64,000 nucleotides of DNA, from positions 300,574,208 through 300,638,207 of the forward strand of contig OY986435.1 of the NCBI GenBank assembly GCA_963920525.1, written 5' to 3'. The notes under the pieces are model-generated. The model made no database searches, was not told where the DNA came from, and saw nothing but the letters and a program-made list of their open reading frames with translations. Within the stretch, counting starts at the first letter, position 1; every line of letters begins with the position of its first letter. This DNA is from Dichetophora obliterata. Its lineage: Eukaryota > Arthropoda > Insecta > Diptera > Sciomyzidae. Both the position numbers and the translations under genes were made by a program. This document shows positions 11,268-23,319 of the stretch, piece by piece.

Positions 11268-12000
11268 ATTCATATGTGTTAGTGAATACTAAAGAATTTT
11301 TGTGAATGTGTTAAAGTTTCGGTTAGGAGTGTCTTGCAGGGTAGCGAGAAAAAAATGGAATATTTTAGAGGCGGGGCTAATATCGGATATAGGGCGGAGG
11401 AATGCCTAAATTCGCCACTGCCTGTATGCATGTGCTGATAGAAAAATTACAGCAAATGAAAAAGGCTGTGTGAGACGCAGGTTTGAGTTATCTGAACGCT
11501 CGCTATTTTCGACCAATTCGTGCCGCCATGTTTGTCGTACAGGTTCTTTTTGTGTTAGCTGTATTAAAGAAACAAACAAAACCTGTATGGCAAGCGGTGT
11601 CCATTTTTGATTTGATTGAAAGCATCGAGCGTTGCATTGCTCAAACTCCACACAGACTTTTGGTTTCTGTTGTGGTTTTCTTTCAGCACACAAGCATGAA
11701 AGAGCTAGTTCAACACAAAAAATCATACTTATTTGTCAACAGGTCAACCGGTATGACGGACCAGCAAACAATAGCTTTTTATATAGATAGTAGCATAGCC
11801 TTTCTTTTAATACCCCATTTTGTTTAGTTTTGTGTATATATAAGATATAGCAAGTTTTTCGAACCCATTTTTCCAACTTTGGACCCCTATAACTTATAAA
11901 CCACATGAGAGCGGCCATTAATTTTTTCAGATTTGAAGTACATATGTTCCAAAAGTGTAAAAAATTTATTTTTACTAAAAGTTAAATATGCCTTAAATTT
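11268..12000. other. Intergenic, no supported gene
   Basis: Overlapping ORFs at 11406-11726 (-) and 11483-11827 (+) have no recognisable domain or codon signal. I treat both as chance. Confidence 0.4.
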
Positions 12001-12105
12001 TCCTGGACGATTTGTAGAGCGACTCCGCAAGTTTTGTCGGCAAATAGGAATTTTCGTTCATGAATCCTCCTTGAATCCTTAAGGAAACAGCCAACTGGGA
12101 CGCAA
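12001..12105. repeat. Dispersed repeat, copy B (upstream of tetraspan gene)
   Basis: Direct-orientation match to 2672-2775, including 'aattttcgttcatgaat' and 'ggaaacagccaactggga'. Confidence 0.7.
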
Positions 12106-12602
12106 ACGTAATTTGGGTTCAAAATACGTCAACAAGACGTATTTAACGTCATTCTGGCAACGCTGGTTGCAACCTCGTCATAGCTATCGATAACATTTAG
12201 ATTATTCGCATAATTTTCTCAGCCATAATTGTCAAAAATTCCACTCTGAAGTGACTGTGTTAATTATTTTTGTTTTTCGAAGTTAAATTTTTATAATTTG
12301 TTTGTTTAAAAATAGGTAACTTGCATTATTCTCTTAAGATATTATCTTACAAATAACATTTTAATTGAAGGCAGTTGTTTTAAAGCCTACATGTTGTTAT
12401 TTAATCTTAATGAATGACTTAATTCGAGTTGAATTCAACACGGTTGTGCTGGGTAACGCCCAAATTAGAAACCAAGACACGGGTCACCAAGAAAATTGCA
12501 TTCACGTTAATATTGTTAATTACTGAAAAATAACTTTATGAAATGTTTTAATTTTTTTGTAATTAGCTGAGCTGACTGGAAAAACGCAACGAAAGCAGCA
12601 AC

Positions 12603-15600
12603 ATGAATTACGGCCGCAAAACACCGTCCACATATCGATCGAATCCCTCTGTTTACTCGCACGCCACTGGCAGGTATTAATTAACATAGATAAAAGTGTT
12701 ATTTCCCATCAATAAACCATCACCCATTCATTCTTAGGTCCTCGAATAATCTGCATTCCATTAAGTCGCGCTCCACGCGATCAGTACGCATTCCATGGTA
12801 TCAGCGCCCTATACTAAAGAACAATGAATACATCGATATACAAAAAAGTGCACTGCTTATTGGCTTGTTTGCCATTGTAGGTCTTCAAAGATAGTCTTAT
12901 TTTTCTGTTTGTTTCTATATATTTGTTTGTCTTTTGTTTAACTTATCAGTTCTTGGCTTTGTTTACTATCGGCACAGCTATTTTTGACATCTATTGCTTG
13001 GCAATGGCTGCGCCTGGCTCCACTCATTATGGCTATTACATTATATCCTATGAGTTCGTTTATGTTGGCAACAAGCATGGTGATTGTATTTTGACTAGCT
13101 TGTTTGATAAATATAAAATAGCATTTTTTTTTACAGTGCGCAATATGCTTATTGTGTTCGCATTATTCTCATTAATACTGGGCGTGATTATACTCTTCAC
13201 CAGCATATTGCTTGTCATTGCACTAAGAAAGGTAAGAACTTTATAACATACAGTAGAATGTCATCATTTTCCCCACTGCAATTGATGGTAGTTGTAAATA
13301 AAATGCCAAAATTATATATTTTCTCCATAAAGAAATTATGTATAGCTATGCACACATTTCAGTAGAAGTTTTTGTTGAAGACATTTAAGTTGCTCTACTC
13401 TATGGTGTACATTATTGTAGGACTAAATTAAGTAATCCAAAGAACATGTTGCAATTGGTTTTCTCATGGTTGCAAAATGTAAAAAAACTTTAAATGGAAC
13501 AAGTGATGGACTTGATCTCAACTCCATTTATAACCTTTAGAGCGATCTAAAATTGCTGTTTCCAAAGCGAGTCAGTAAAAATAAAAATTATATCTTAGTA
13601 AATAGTAAGATAGTCAGTCACAGAAATGTCCCAAAAGTTTGAAAAGCCCTAAAAGAAGTCGTGATGATAAATCATCGATATTAAGTGCTTATTTCAATTT
13701 CTGTCGAGAACATTTACTTATTGCTGATGCTTCAAATATACATTACATTCCTATAAATTAAAAGCTCATAATTAAAATCAACTAATAAATTATGTTAACT
13801 ACATATGCTAAATCGAAATAATAGTGTACTTCCAAATTTCACATGTGTACTTGCACATTTCTCTAATTTACCGTTTTACCATAGTGATACCGACATATCC
13901 TATCCGAACACTACTTATATACATACATACTTACATACTGCTTCTTATATTTCTGTAGTCATTTAACAAAATTATTTATCTTAATTTCTTAACAAAAATT
14001 TTTTCGTGCAGCACTAAACCTTTGGTTTTTAAGCAATGTGAAAATTGTTGAATTATAAAGAGAATTTTGTTCTTATGTTAGTTGTTTTGATTTTAATAGC
14101 AATCAAACAAACAAATAGAAAAATAATTTAATTGATTGAGTTTTTTGATGTTATAACTCTTGATTGGTTTTGAAGCAAAAGCCATGTTTTGCAATTGTAA
14201 TTGGTTATTAATTTTTGTGTAAAACTAAAGCAATTTTTAATTAAAATGATTTGTATAACAAAACCAACTTCTTTCCCAGCTTTCTTAGAAAATATTCAAT
14301 AATTTGGATATTTTTTGAATATAATATATTTAATATAAATGTTCAGCTAAAGGTTAAATTTATATAGTTTTTGTTTAGTTAACGCTTTCATGCCTGATGT
14401 TGCCTACAGTCAACATTGCACTTTTATGCTTCTAAGCCCCGTTATTTTCATGTTTCTGACCAGTAGTTTTTTTGCATCATGTAGCCTTGTGAGTTTTCGA
14501 AGCTTAAAGCTATTTGTTCTATTGACAGCTTTGCACGTGTCCATTCAGTAGCTCTTCTCCGTAGAGAAAAATGGTCAAAATATAAAATTCAATAAATTTT
14601 TTTTTAAACGAGCTTAAAGTGGAAAAAAGAAAATAAAAAAAAATATTTTTCATGTTTAAGTTGCTACAAAGCATTCCATGATTGAAAACACCCAAAAACT
14701 TTCACAGACTTGAAAACTTTCAAGTTGGTTCGTGTCTGTAATACTTTTGAAGTTATTGCATATAATTGATGACACATATGAAAGCCATTTTTTGCTATAC
14801 TTCCGCTTATAATTCGAAACAGGGGGGAGATGGACCCCTGCAACCAATTTTTGTCTTGTCTTGACCCAAGGAATCAGCCAGCCCATATAGGGAAATTTAT
14901 ATGAAAAAACCTGGACAAAATTACAAAAACCCGGGAGGTGATTCCTTGAGATAAGGCGAGTAAAAAAGAGTGAAAAATGAGGAAATCTTTCCTTTTAGTA
15001 TATTAGAGGTATTAGTAAAAATATTGGCATATAGTTACAAAAATAAAACTTATGAGCGTCTTAATTCTAAAAATATGGCTTTTATTCTTACAAATTCATC
15101 GTTGAACCCAAGTTTCTCGCAAAAAATCGAAATTATTTATAAATTTTGTGACTTTTTTTTAATCAGTTCTCTATAAATCCGTCATACATTTTTCTTACCT
15201 CAGAGCAGCTATTTTTTGCATAAAAGCGGTTTTATTGTAAAAAAAATGCAATTATAAGTTAAAGTATATTCGTAATAAAAACACTCGCTAGATTAGAGAT
15301 CATATTCTTCGACATCTACGATACTGTCACTATAGCTATCCGGAAGTAAACGTGTTGTGGATGAACTCATAAGAGGAAGTGCCTCATGTGGAAAGGCTAT
15401 AGTTTTCTTGTGCCGCCATGGCAACTTGAAACTACTTAAAACACTATTAATTTTTTTCTTCATTGGTCATTTTGTTTTTTGTATGAGTTTTTTCTCCAAC
15501 TTGTAAAAATTTTCATCGATTAAAATCTTAAAAATCAATTAAAATCTATTCGATTAAAAATTTTTTTTTAATGACGAATCTTCAAAAAGAATAAAAAACA

Positions 15601-18600
15601 TTACTCTTTGTACGAATGAGCAGAACATAAATGAAAACAAATATTGGCGTCTACAGGGGATGCAGAGGATACTTGCCCCCCACCCATGTGCTTTAAAAAA
15701 ATATCAAATTCCTATATAAATGTAAAAAAAGTTAAAAATACTACTACTAATTAGACGTTTTCCTTCCTGCATAGAATTTTTTTGCATTGCAGGTAATTCC
15801 CATGAAAAATTATAGCTAAATCATACTTAATTTATAAACATAAAAACTATTACACCCTTGTGCAAAAAATGTGTTTTATTCATGAAAAATTAAAATATTT
15901 AGAAAACATTGCAGATTAATATTTTATGTGCCTACCTTTGGCTTTGAAAACCATTTTAATGCGTTTTGGCATGGATTCTACAAGTGATTTACAATCATTA
16001 AAAATTTTGGGATCCTATACCATACTTTAATAATTGACTCAATCAACTTGATTTTGGTTGTGCAATCCATCTTTCTGAGCCTAGTTTCAACAAGGTGCCA
16101 AATCTTGTTGAAAAATTGCATTTTTCGAATTTAACGTTGAAACTCCGGAACCATTCTTTCTTGCAGCACCATTAAATATTTTTGGCTGTTCATCATGCCT
16201 GTTATGGGTACTAATGATTCTGGACCAGAAAACGAGAAGCAGCCACAAAACATTTGTTTCTCGGGATGTTTGACTGATTGTTGAATGTGCGCTGCTGAAA
16301 GTGGTTCCCTATCAGACCGTCAAACAAACTGGTGGCACATGCACTGCACGAAAAAAATACTTTCATCGGAAAGCAACACCTTCTTCCAATAATATTGAGT
16401 CCAGTCCTTGTTCTTCTTAGCCCAAGCAATCCTCTTCTTCTGCATTGCGGCAGTTTAAGAGTTGTTTCTTTACGGGTTTCCGAGCCCTTCGGCCAACTTT
16501 TAGTAAACGTCTACGTATTGTTTAGGCATGCACACTTGTTCCAGCAACAGCTAGGTCTTTCTGTAAGTCATCGTTTTCTTTGTAGGGTTTTTTTTACTGT
16601 TTCTTAACAACAGAGCATCTTCTTTTTTGTGGTTTTTTTTACGGCCACATTTACCCTTCCTCTGAGGCAAAATTTTTTCCCTGTAAACCTTAATCAGCTT
16701 GTTTACTGCACTTTTGGAAATGCCATATTCTTCTGCAATCTGTCTTTGTGTCATTTTAGAATGTTGATAATTACTTTTGAACGTATCTCGTATATTCATT
16801 TTTCAAACGAACCCGAACTGTTTCTTTTAATTCAATAAATAAGTCAAAAATGTTATGTTATAAGTCAAAACCACTAACAAGCAAAATGTTAAAAATTTTA
16901 TGATCAATCTTCCCGGGCACGTTTTGAGGTTAGATATACAATCAACTAAAAGCTTAAAAAAAATTTCGTATTGAACCATTAAGTAGAGTTGCCATACCCG
17001 AATTTGTAAAAGACGTGGAAAAAATGTTTTGTCCACACTAATATGCATAAGGGTGTATATAATAAAATTTTAATAAAAATTAATGCTTTAATAGGCCTCC
17101 ATAAAAACCTTTGCTTAACACAATACGAAAGCACAAAAATAATTTTATTATATTCTTACACACAGCTATTATCTTCTATTTCCATAATCAAGCGGTTTTA
17201 TATTTTCACCACACAAAAACACTAATTATTTAAAAAACATCTATAGCAATCATGGCGAGAACAAAGACACGGCTGACTTCCGATGTGTAAATTCCGACGC
17301 ACAGTGCAGAAAGTAGCAATAGCGAAGGAAATTTCCCGGAATACTACTCGACGGGCAGGTTATTTTACTTGAAGAAAAGCAATACCAAGGGCGTTTTTTC
17401 GCAACTTCAGTTTTTTTACTTATGTCCAGTTTTTTCATTCAATTGTCCCTATGTGCAGAGCCGGATTAAAACGTTGATCTGGGTGGGATACCCTGTATAT
17501 AAACACTTGAATAAGTATAAACATTAAATTTAGTTGCACATATTCCAATTGTTTCTTGTTTTATTTAAAGCAAGCATATGAATATTAACATTTCGATATT
17601 AAAAAAAAAATAATATATTGGCTAAATTTTTTGCAACTGTTGGGTAAAAGTCTTGTAAACGGTAAGTATTATTTCCGCTACTCACAACATGTTGTCTATA
17701 TTTCGGCGCGCTTTATTTTTCCGCTACACTTACTCAACAACATGTTGTATTTTTCAATTGCAAAATTTGGCATTTGGAAGTGAAAATATACAACGTCGAA
17801 TAACACAAAATTAGGTGAAAAGTACAATTTATCAACATTTTAATTATTTACTACTTTTAACTAAAGAAATGATTGGAATTTTTGTCAATTTCTGTAACTG
17901 TGTTGACAGAAAATGCAAATCACCGTTCACAAGGCACACAAAGTTCGAAAAGTGATACTTACAACATGTTGATTTCTGTAAACGCAGCCATTATTAAATT
18001 TATTTGCTTATAAACATTTACTTTCTTACAAATGTAGTTCAATGCATTTTCTCATTTAAAATTATTTACTAAAAAATCAAACATAGTACATAAAATTCGT
18101 AAATTAAGATGGCATTCAGTTTAAAAAGTTATAAAACCTAATTTATGCATTGGGTGCAAAAAGGGCAAGAACTGTGTTTCGAGAAAATCGAGTATAACAT
18201 TTTTGAGAGCTTGTAGCTCGTAAACTAATGGTTAAATTTTGCTGATTTCTTCTTTGAACTAAATTCTGCAGTTTATTTCAGTGAGTGATTAAATTTATTT
18301 ATAAAATTTTTCAATATATATGGGCATTTATGCCAAAAAGTCTACCGCGACTAAAAATTAAATGTTTTTTGAAATTTTTTTAAGCCTCCATAATTATTTA
18401 AATTTATGGAGACACCTTCGCTTAAGATAAATACGCCTGAACTTAGAGTAAAGTACCTTCGAAAGGTGGAGACACCTTCGCTTAAGGTAACTACTCATCC
18501 TCAAAACATGTTCATGCTACTACGATTGCAACAAGACTGTCTGTCTTAAGCAAGCGCGATGGCTTTGGGTCTGTTCGAAAATGCATCATGATGCGCAAAC

Positions 18601-21600
18601 TGTTTTTGCAGCACAAGCAAAATGTTAAAAAAGGCCAATTTCCCTGCTCTACAGACGTCAAACATTCCAAAATGTAATTTTTTTTTGTTATCACTCATCA
18701 TTCGCATCAAAAAATTCACGATGCAATTTGGACGCTTGAAAATGCCAGTTGTGCGCATACTGCATATAGTGATGCATTTCCGAACAGACCCTTTATATTA
18801 TCTCATTGCCTTGCTGTTCCACCGTGCACTTGCTTCGTTTTCCCTTGTGTACAACAATTTGTATTCTCATATGCTATTCATGCAAAATGGGCGTGAAAGG
18901 CTCTCAATTTCTTTAAAAACTGCAGCAATTCAGACTTTTGTCTTGCAAAATAAGTGGATATTACACATGGAAGTTAAAGTTTGAAGACTTAGCTTGTTTC
19001 TTTTTTTCGTACGATCATCTGTAATGATTGAGAAAATTCTCTCAGAGTCCGCTGAATTGGCATGTGGCAGAGTTAAGACAACCCTGGTTTATTTTGAGAA
19101 AATAAGAAACATAAAATTGTCATAATTTTACTGATTTTGCTCCGAAACTTTTCAGTGCTCTCTGCTTTAAAAGATTATTTTTAAAATTTATTTTTTGTAT
19201 GCAGCTATACTTTTACAGAATTTTAAAAATCTGTCCGTTTTTTTAAGAGAGTTCATATTTTTGTCAGTTCATATTTGAGTAAAGACTTACACATATCTGA
19301 CCTCAAAAAATGTGTAGCCCAACCCATTTTAATTCGGTCATAAAAGGGTTAATTGAATGACATTGCAAGGAAACAAATTCAATGAAATCTATTGTAAAGT
19401 AATGAAGATATTTTAATATAAAGTTATATTAAATGCATATTTTAGCCATAATGTTAGTTATAACAAAGAAATTTTGATCAGTTTTTGTAGCAATATTAAA
19501 TTTTACCAACTTTTTCAGTCGATAACTACACACAACTGTTAAGGTTTAACTTTTTATATCAATAAACAAATTAATCTGAAAATTCTTCGGATAAACCGTT
19601 AATTCTAAATGAATCGTTAATGGTTTAAAAATACCAGGTCATAATTTATCCTCATATGTTGACAGTATGTCTGAAATTAAACTTTTGTATTCTGTCAATT
19701 TAATGACAAATTTGATATCTACTTTTTCACCCTTTTTAGGCCGAACTTGAAAAATCCAGAAAAATAATTTGAAGACTGCTTTATCTTAAGTAAAAACGGC
19801 AATAGCATAGCAGCATAAATGTGAACTTTTTGTTGGTTCATGCCTTTAGTAATGTTGCACTTTCACGTACTACTCATACAAAGGAATTTTTGTACATTAT
19901 ACCTCTAATGCTCTAAAAGTGTTTATCTTATTAATGTTTTTCTTAAATAAATTGTTAAAAGAATTTCTAAAATGCAGTTTAGGGATTTTTGAAAAAACAT
20001 CCATATTCGGAAGAGAAAGAGTTAAATATAACTATATTGGACATAATCAGACCTCTCGGGAATAATTTTTCACGCGGAATCGAAGAAGGGAGTTTTAATT
20101 TTTAAGATAAAGCTTAAAAACATTTTGAAGATTTTTCAACCTTTCAACAAATTTGCATTAGAGTTTTAAAAAATTTTCTTAAGCTTTATCTTAAAAATAA
20201 AAACTCCCTTTTTCGATTCCGCATGAAAAATTATTCCCGATAGGGCTGATTATGTCCAATATAGTTATATTTAACTCTTTCTCTTCCGAATATGGATGTT
20301 TTTTCAAAAATCCCTAAACTGCATTTTAGAAATTCCTTTAACAATTTATTTAAGAAAAACATTAATAAGATAAACACTTTTAGAGCATTAGAGGTATAAT
20401 GTACAAAAATTCCTTTGTATGAGTAGTACGTGAAAGCGCAACATTACTAAAGGCATGAACCAACAAAATTTCATCTTCTTTCATCAGGTCTTATGGTTTG
20501 GGCTGTGCGTTGGGATCAGTCAGTCAGAACAAACTGTTTTATATCTATACTATTATATTAAATTGAAGTGCAAATTTAATGTTACCACTTTACTCCAAAA
20601 GTACTGGGCCGATTCTTATGAACAACGTTTTAAAACATCATATTTGTTTTTGTTTAGGGGTGTTTTTCTTTTGAAATTTTAACAATAAATATACTTAATT
20701 AAAGTGTTAAGTTTTTTTAAGAAATCTACCCAGCTGCCACGCGTTGCTTATTCGTAGTCTTTTGACGCGTTTGTGTTGCGAGATTTTGGATAAACTCTAT
20801 GTTGCTCTTTATTTTTCTCTTTCACTTCGTGCTCAGCTAGCACAGTTAAGAAAAAACTGATGAGCCCCGAGCAAGGGTAAAAAAGAGATACATATAAATG
20901 CAGAGCTGTGCTCCAAAACAAAACGAAACACAACAAAACAAAAGAAAAAAATACCATTTTTTATGTCTTTGATATGTATTGTCTTAACCCAATAAGGACG
21001 ATGATGCCATATCGCATCACTTAGTCGGATGTCGCAAAACTAACAGTATCACATAAAAATTAGTCAAATTCAAAATTAGGTAAAAAATAGCACATGCGTG
21101 AAAAAATTGTCCCGTCTTTAAGGTGTTAAGGAGTTTGACAAAAAAACAGTGGCCTGCTAGTATACTATATACTTATATCTTATATATATACAATTATTGT
21201 AGATGCTTTAATTCTCAGAACTAGCCATTTGCTTTGTTTATTTTTCTTTTTCGTTGCAACTATCTTTATCAGACAATACTAAAATTTTTTTCAACTACTC
21301 TATTCTTTGTTTCTCTTAACTTAATCATAAACACTCATTTAACATTCACGGCTTCATACAGAAACAAGAGCATGGGAAATATAAAAACCGATTCTATATA
21401 CCGGTAGGAGTTCAAGTTTAAAAACAATGTATTTTAACTAAATATTTTTCTTATTTATCTAGTTAACAAATTTTATTTTTTATAAATTTTTGTCATGAAA
21501 CGCTTCAGGTTGAACTTTTTACTAATGTATTTAATGTTAAATAATTGTGTTTTTTTTCTCAACAGGAATATGAGCGCAAAATTCTGCCTTGGCTGTGGAC

Positions 21601-21964
21601 CTTTGCTGTCTTCACCATATGGCGCTTATTGGCCTTACTTTTCTTTGCTATTGTCAATGATTTGTACTTTGCTTACAATATCATGTTGGTGCTCTTATGG
21701 TGCATATTTGTTGTTGTATCTGTTTATGGCTGGTGTGTCGTGTATTCGCTCTTCTTGGAATTAACCGATTTAACAAAGCTAGAGGATTTGGCACATTTAA
21801 GAGTAAGATCCAAATTTGTACAATTTCTTTGTTAGTTTTTTTGAAATTAACCATTTTTATAGATGGGCACAATGGCTTCGTTGCATGCATCGACTACACA
21901 TTCATTGGCTGGTTCGCGTCCTACAACACCTCACAGCACTGTTTCTACAATGCCAGTTGGTTAG
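12603..21964 (+). CDS. Four-TM membrane protein, pasiflora/tetraspan-like
   Basis: Six exons: 12603-12673, 12738-12876, 12950-13079, 13137-13231, 21566-21802, 21863-21964, with consistent phases and GT-AG introns, encoding 257 aa. The N-terminus (about 60 aa) is basic and Ser-rich (KTPSTYRSNPSVYSH). Hydrophobic segments: about 62-88 (LLIGLFAIVFLALFTIG), 112-143 (NMLIVFALFSLILGVIILF), 154-174 (LWTFAVFTIWRLLALLFF) and 180-206 (NIMLVLLWCIFVVVSVYGW). The loop between TM1 and TM2 has APGSTHYGYYIISYEFVYVGN. A Ser/Thr-rich tail closes the protein. Four segments with cytosolic ends fit the insect pasiflora/fire-exit group, whose studied members act at septate junctions. I recognise the style and not a specific orthologue. 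Intron 4 is 8.3 kb and full of mobile elements. The 5' UTR may be spliced, because 'ttgtaattag' lies just before the exon. Confidence 0.8.
13232..15850. other. Intron 4 of the tetraspan gene, left part
   Basis: AT-rich intronic sequence before the Tc1 insertion. The short ORFs (14656-14886 minus, 14970-15176 plus) show no family signal. Confidence 0.6.
15853..17055 (-). mobile_element. Dead Tc1-like transposon
   Basis: The ends CACCCTTGTGCA (left) and, read inward, CACCCTTATGCA (right) are inverted repeats with TA on both sides (15851-15852 and 17056-17057). The length of 1,203 bp is slightly short for Tc1. The element encodes a transposase remnant on the minus strand and sits in antisense orientation inside intron 4 of the tetraspan gene. 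Confidence 0.85.
15930..16799 (-). pseudogene. Tc1-like transposase remnant
   Basis: From 16799 downward an intact N-terminus of about 82 aa shows a helix-turn-helix (QRQIAEEYGISKSAVNKLI). After a frameshift it continues as KKRIAWAKKNKDWTQYYWKKV and LLSDES, which holds the first catalytic Asp, then MFCGCFSFSGP. The tail resembles Tc1 C-termini (RLRKMDCTTKIKLIESIIKV). The section that should hold the second Asp (DNDPKH-type) and the final Glu (DLNPIE-type) is missing, so the enzyme is dead by internal deletion as well as by frameshifts and stops. Confidence 0.8.
17056..18300. other. Intron 4 sequence with three CAACATGTTG palindromes
   Basis: The 10-bp palindrome CAACATGTTG occurs near 17686, 17741 and 17964. 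The outer two sit in weakly inverted surroundings ('gtaagtat' and 'atacttac'), which suggests a decayed foldback element. No gene. Confidence 0.4.
18318..18395. repeat. Dispersed repeat 'tgggcattt...agtctacc', copy 1
   Basis: This stretch ('aaaaagtctaccgcgact' followed by 'aaaaatta' and 'tttttaagcc') matches 30721-30790 in direct orientation. Confidence 0.55.
18409..18490. repeat. Short direct repeat 'gagacaccttcgcttaag'
   Basis: Two copies of the 18-bp string lie about 60 bp apart (around 18409 and 18469). Confidence 0.7.
18567..18791. mobile_element. 225-bp foldback MITE (GGGTCTGTTCG ends)
   Basis: The left end GGGTCTGTTCGAAAATGCAT and the right end, read inward, GGGTCTGTTCGGAAATGCAT are inverted repeats with further pairing inward (GCGCA). 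TTT lies outside both ends. Non-coding. It is located in intron 4 of the tetraspan gene. Confidence 0.75.
19827..20468. repeat. 642-bp near-perfect palindrome centred on a MITE
   Basis: The left arm 'ttttgttggttcatgccttt' pairs with the right end 'aaaggcatgaaccaacaaaa'. Pairing continues with few mismatches across about 290 bp per arm, leaving a loop of roughly 55 bp near 20118-20172. The inner part (20048-20248) has CAG...CTG ends and resembles a foldback seen elsewhere in the window. The outer ~220 bp on each side are inverted copies of each other. It lies inside intron 4 of the tetraspan gene, so its transcript could form a long hairpin. Confidence 0.9.
20048..20248. mobile_element. 201-bp foldback MITE (CAG...GGGCTG ends)
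   Basis: The left half 'cgggaataatttttcacgcg' pairs with the right half 'catgaaaaattattcccg'. A diverged copy of the right half ('gattccccgggaacaataat' then 'agggttgat') occurs alone near 52480-52520, so this unit moves independently of the flanks. Confidence 0.6.
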
Positions 21965-22086
21965 AACAGAGAACAGTAGAAAAACAACAACGAAAAACAA
22001 AAGCATTTTCACAGCACATTTAAGAAAAAGTACGTTAGTTTTAAGCTTGACACTGTTTGAACTCGAATACCGTTTGTTCATGTTAA

Positions 22087-22092
22087 AATAAA
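22087..22092 (+). terminator. Probable poly(A) signal of the tetraspan gene
   Basis: AATAAA about 120 nt after the stop codon at 21964. Confidence 0.45.
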
Positions 22093-22559
22093 TTTATATA
22101 TAGCCTTTATATAGTTTTTTTATAACGTTATTGACTTTCAATATTTGTATCTTTTATTTGTACACAGTGCCTTGTTTAGTATTTGTAAGTCTATAAAATG
22201 TTTCAAATTCTGACTATTCTTATATTTGTAAACCTTTGGTAAGAACATCTTTGTAAGATAGATGAATATTTTTAAAAAACTTGTAAGGTACACAATTGCC
22301 GTCCATTTTAATAATATACATATACAACTAGTTATTAGCCACAAAAATGTAACTTTTATAAACGCAAGTTTAAGTTGTTCTTTAATTTGTCGTGTTTTGT
22401 ACAAACAAATAAAATTTTACATACATAATAAATTTTAAAATTTAAATTAATTTTTTTAAATCTCTGGGCGTTGGTTTTAGAATAATGAGTCATTCTCTAA
22501 AAAAAAGAAACTGCAACACGCAAATATTTCATATATTTCTGTAACAGTGCAATAATAAT

Positions 22560-22757
22560 CAGCCCTATCATGAAACATTTTCTCCCGGGAGTTGCAAAAC
22601 TACATATCCGTTTTTAAGATAAAGTTTAAAAACTTTTTGGAAATTTTTAATGCCAATATTCATTAGTGTAAAATAAAAAATTAGATGTTTATCTGCAATC
22701 TTAAAACCGGATACTAGTTTTTACAACTCCCGGGAGGAAATGTTTCATGATTGGTCT
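22560..22757. mobile_element. Foldback MITE with CCCGGGAG arms
   Basis: The left arm 'tatcatgaaacattttctcc' pairs with the right arm 'gaggaaatgtttcatgattg'. CTCCCGGGAGTTG and CAACTCCCGGGAG also pair. The left terminus reads CAGCCCTAT, the same motif that ends several other elements here. The right terminus is degraded. Non-coding. Confidence 0.7.
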
Positions 22758-23029
22758 AAATAAGTTTGTAATGTATTTTAATGGCGTAATTTTTGTGATG
22801 ACTCATTGTTCTGATTTTGCAAAAAAAAAATTACAAAACCACTTTAAATCACCCAATGTTGTCTATTCGAACTCAAGTTTCGTTGTACAAGCGCCCGGAG
22901 AATAGAAGAAAAAAACGAAAATTATTATGCTTTGATTCAGCGTTCATTTTGACGCTGCCTATATTTTTTTATAGGTGCGCCTCTCTGTATAATTTAATAA
23001 AAAAATAAATTGGTCATTTCAGCCCTAGA

Positions 23030-23316
23030 AAGGACTTTGACCAAGCAATTGTATTGTGCGTGTTATTTATTTACACAAATGATCGAGAGCTGGACCTACG
23101 TGTTTTATGCCGACTCCGAACGGCTTATGTTCTCAAAAAGCTTTACATGTCAGTTTTTACTCTTTGAGGTTTGCCATTGTCAGCAGAGAGGTGACGACCG
23201 ATCAGAAAAATTTATTCAATTGTAATAAATTCTATCTGAGCTGGACATTGAACCCAGGCTACCGCGGTTCCTTAGCTTAGGGGCCACGCACTCTACCCAC
23301 TAGGCTACGGCCGCCA
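23030..23316 (-). mobile_element. tRNA-derived SINE
   Basis: On the minus strand the head reads like a tRNA: a TAGCCTAGTGG A box near 23308-23298 and a GGTTCAATGTCC B box near 23255-23244, the spacing expected for an internal RNA polymerase III promoter. The body continues 'cagctcagatagaat' and later 'ggcataaaacacgtaggtcc', a style I associate with fly tRNA SINEs. A second head copy is at 57451-57520. Confidence 0.65.
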
Positions 23317-23319
23317 CTG

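Noticed and set aside
11406..11827. Overlapping ORFs of 106 aa (-) and 114 aa (+)
   Set aside because: Neither has a domain, good start context or splice signals, and they overlap each other.
18622..18984. 120-aa plus-strand ORF
   Set aside because: It runs through the right arm of a foldback MITE and shows no protein-like composition.
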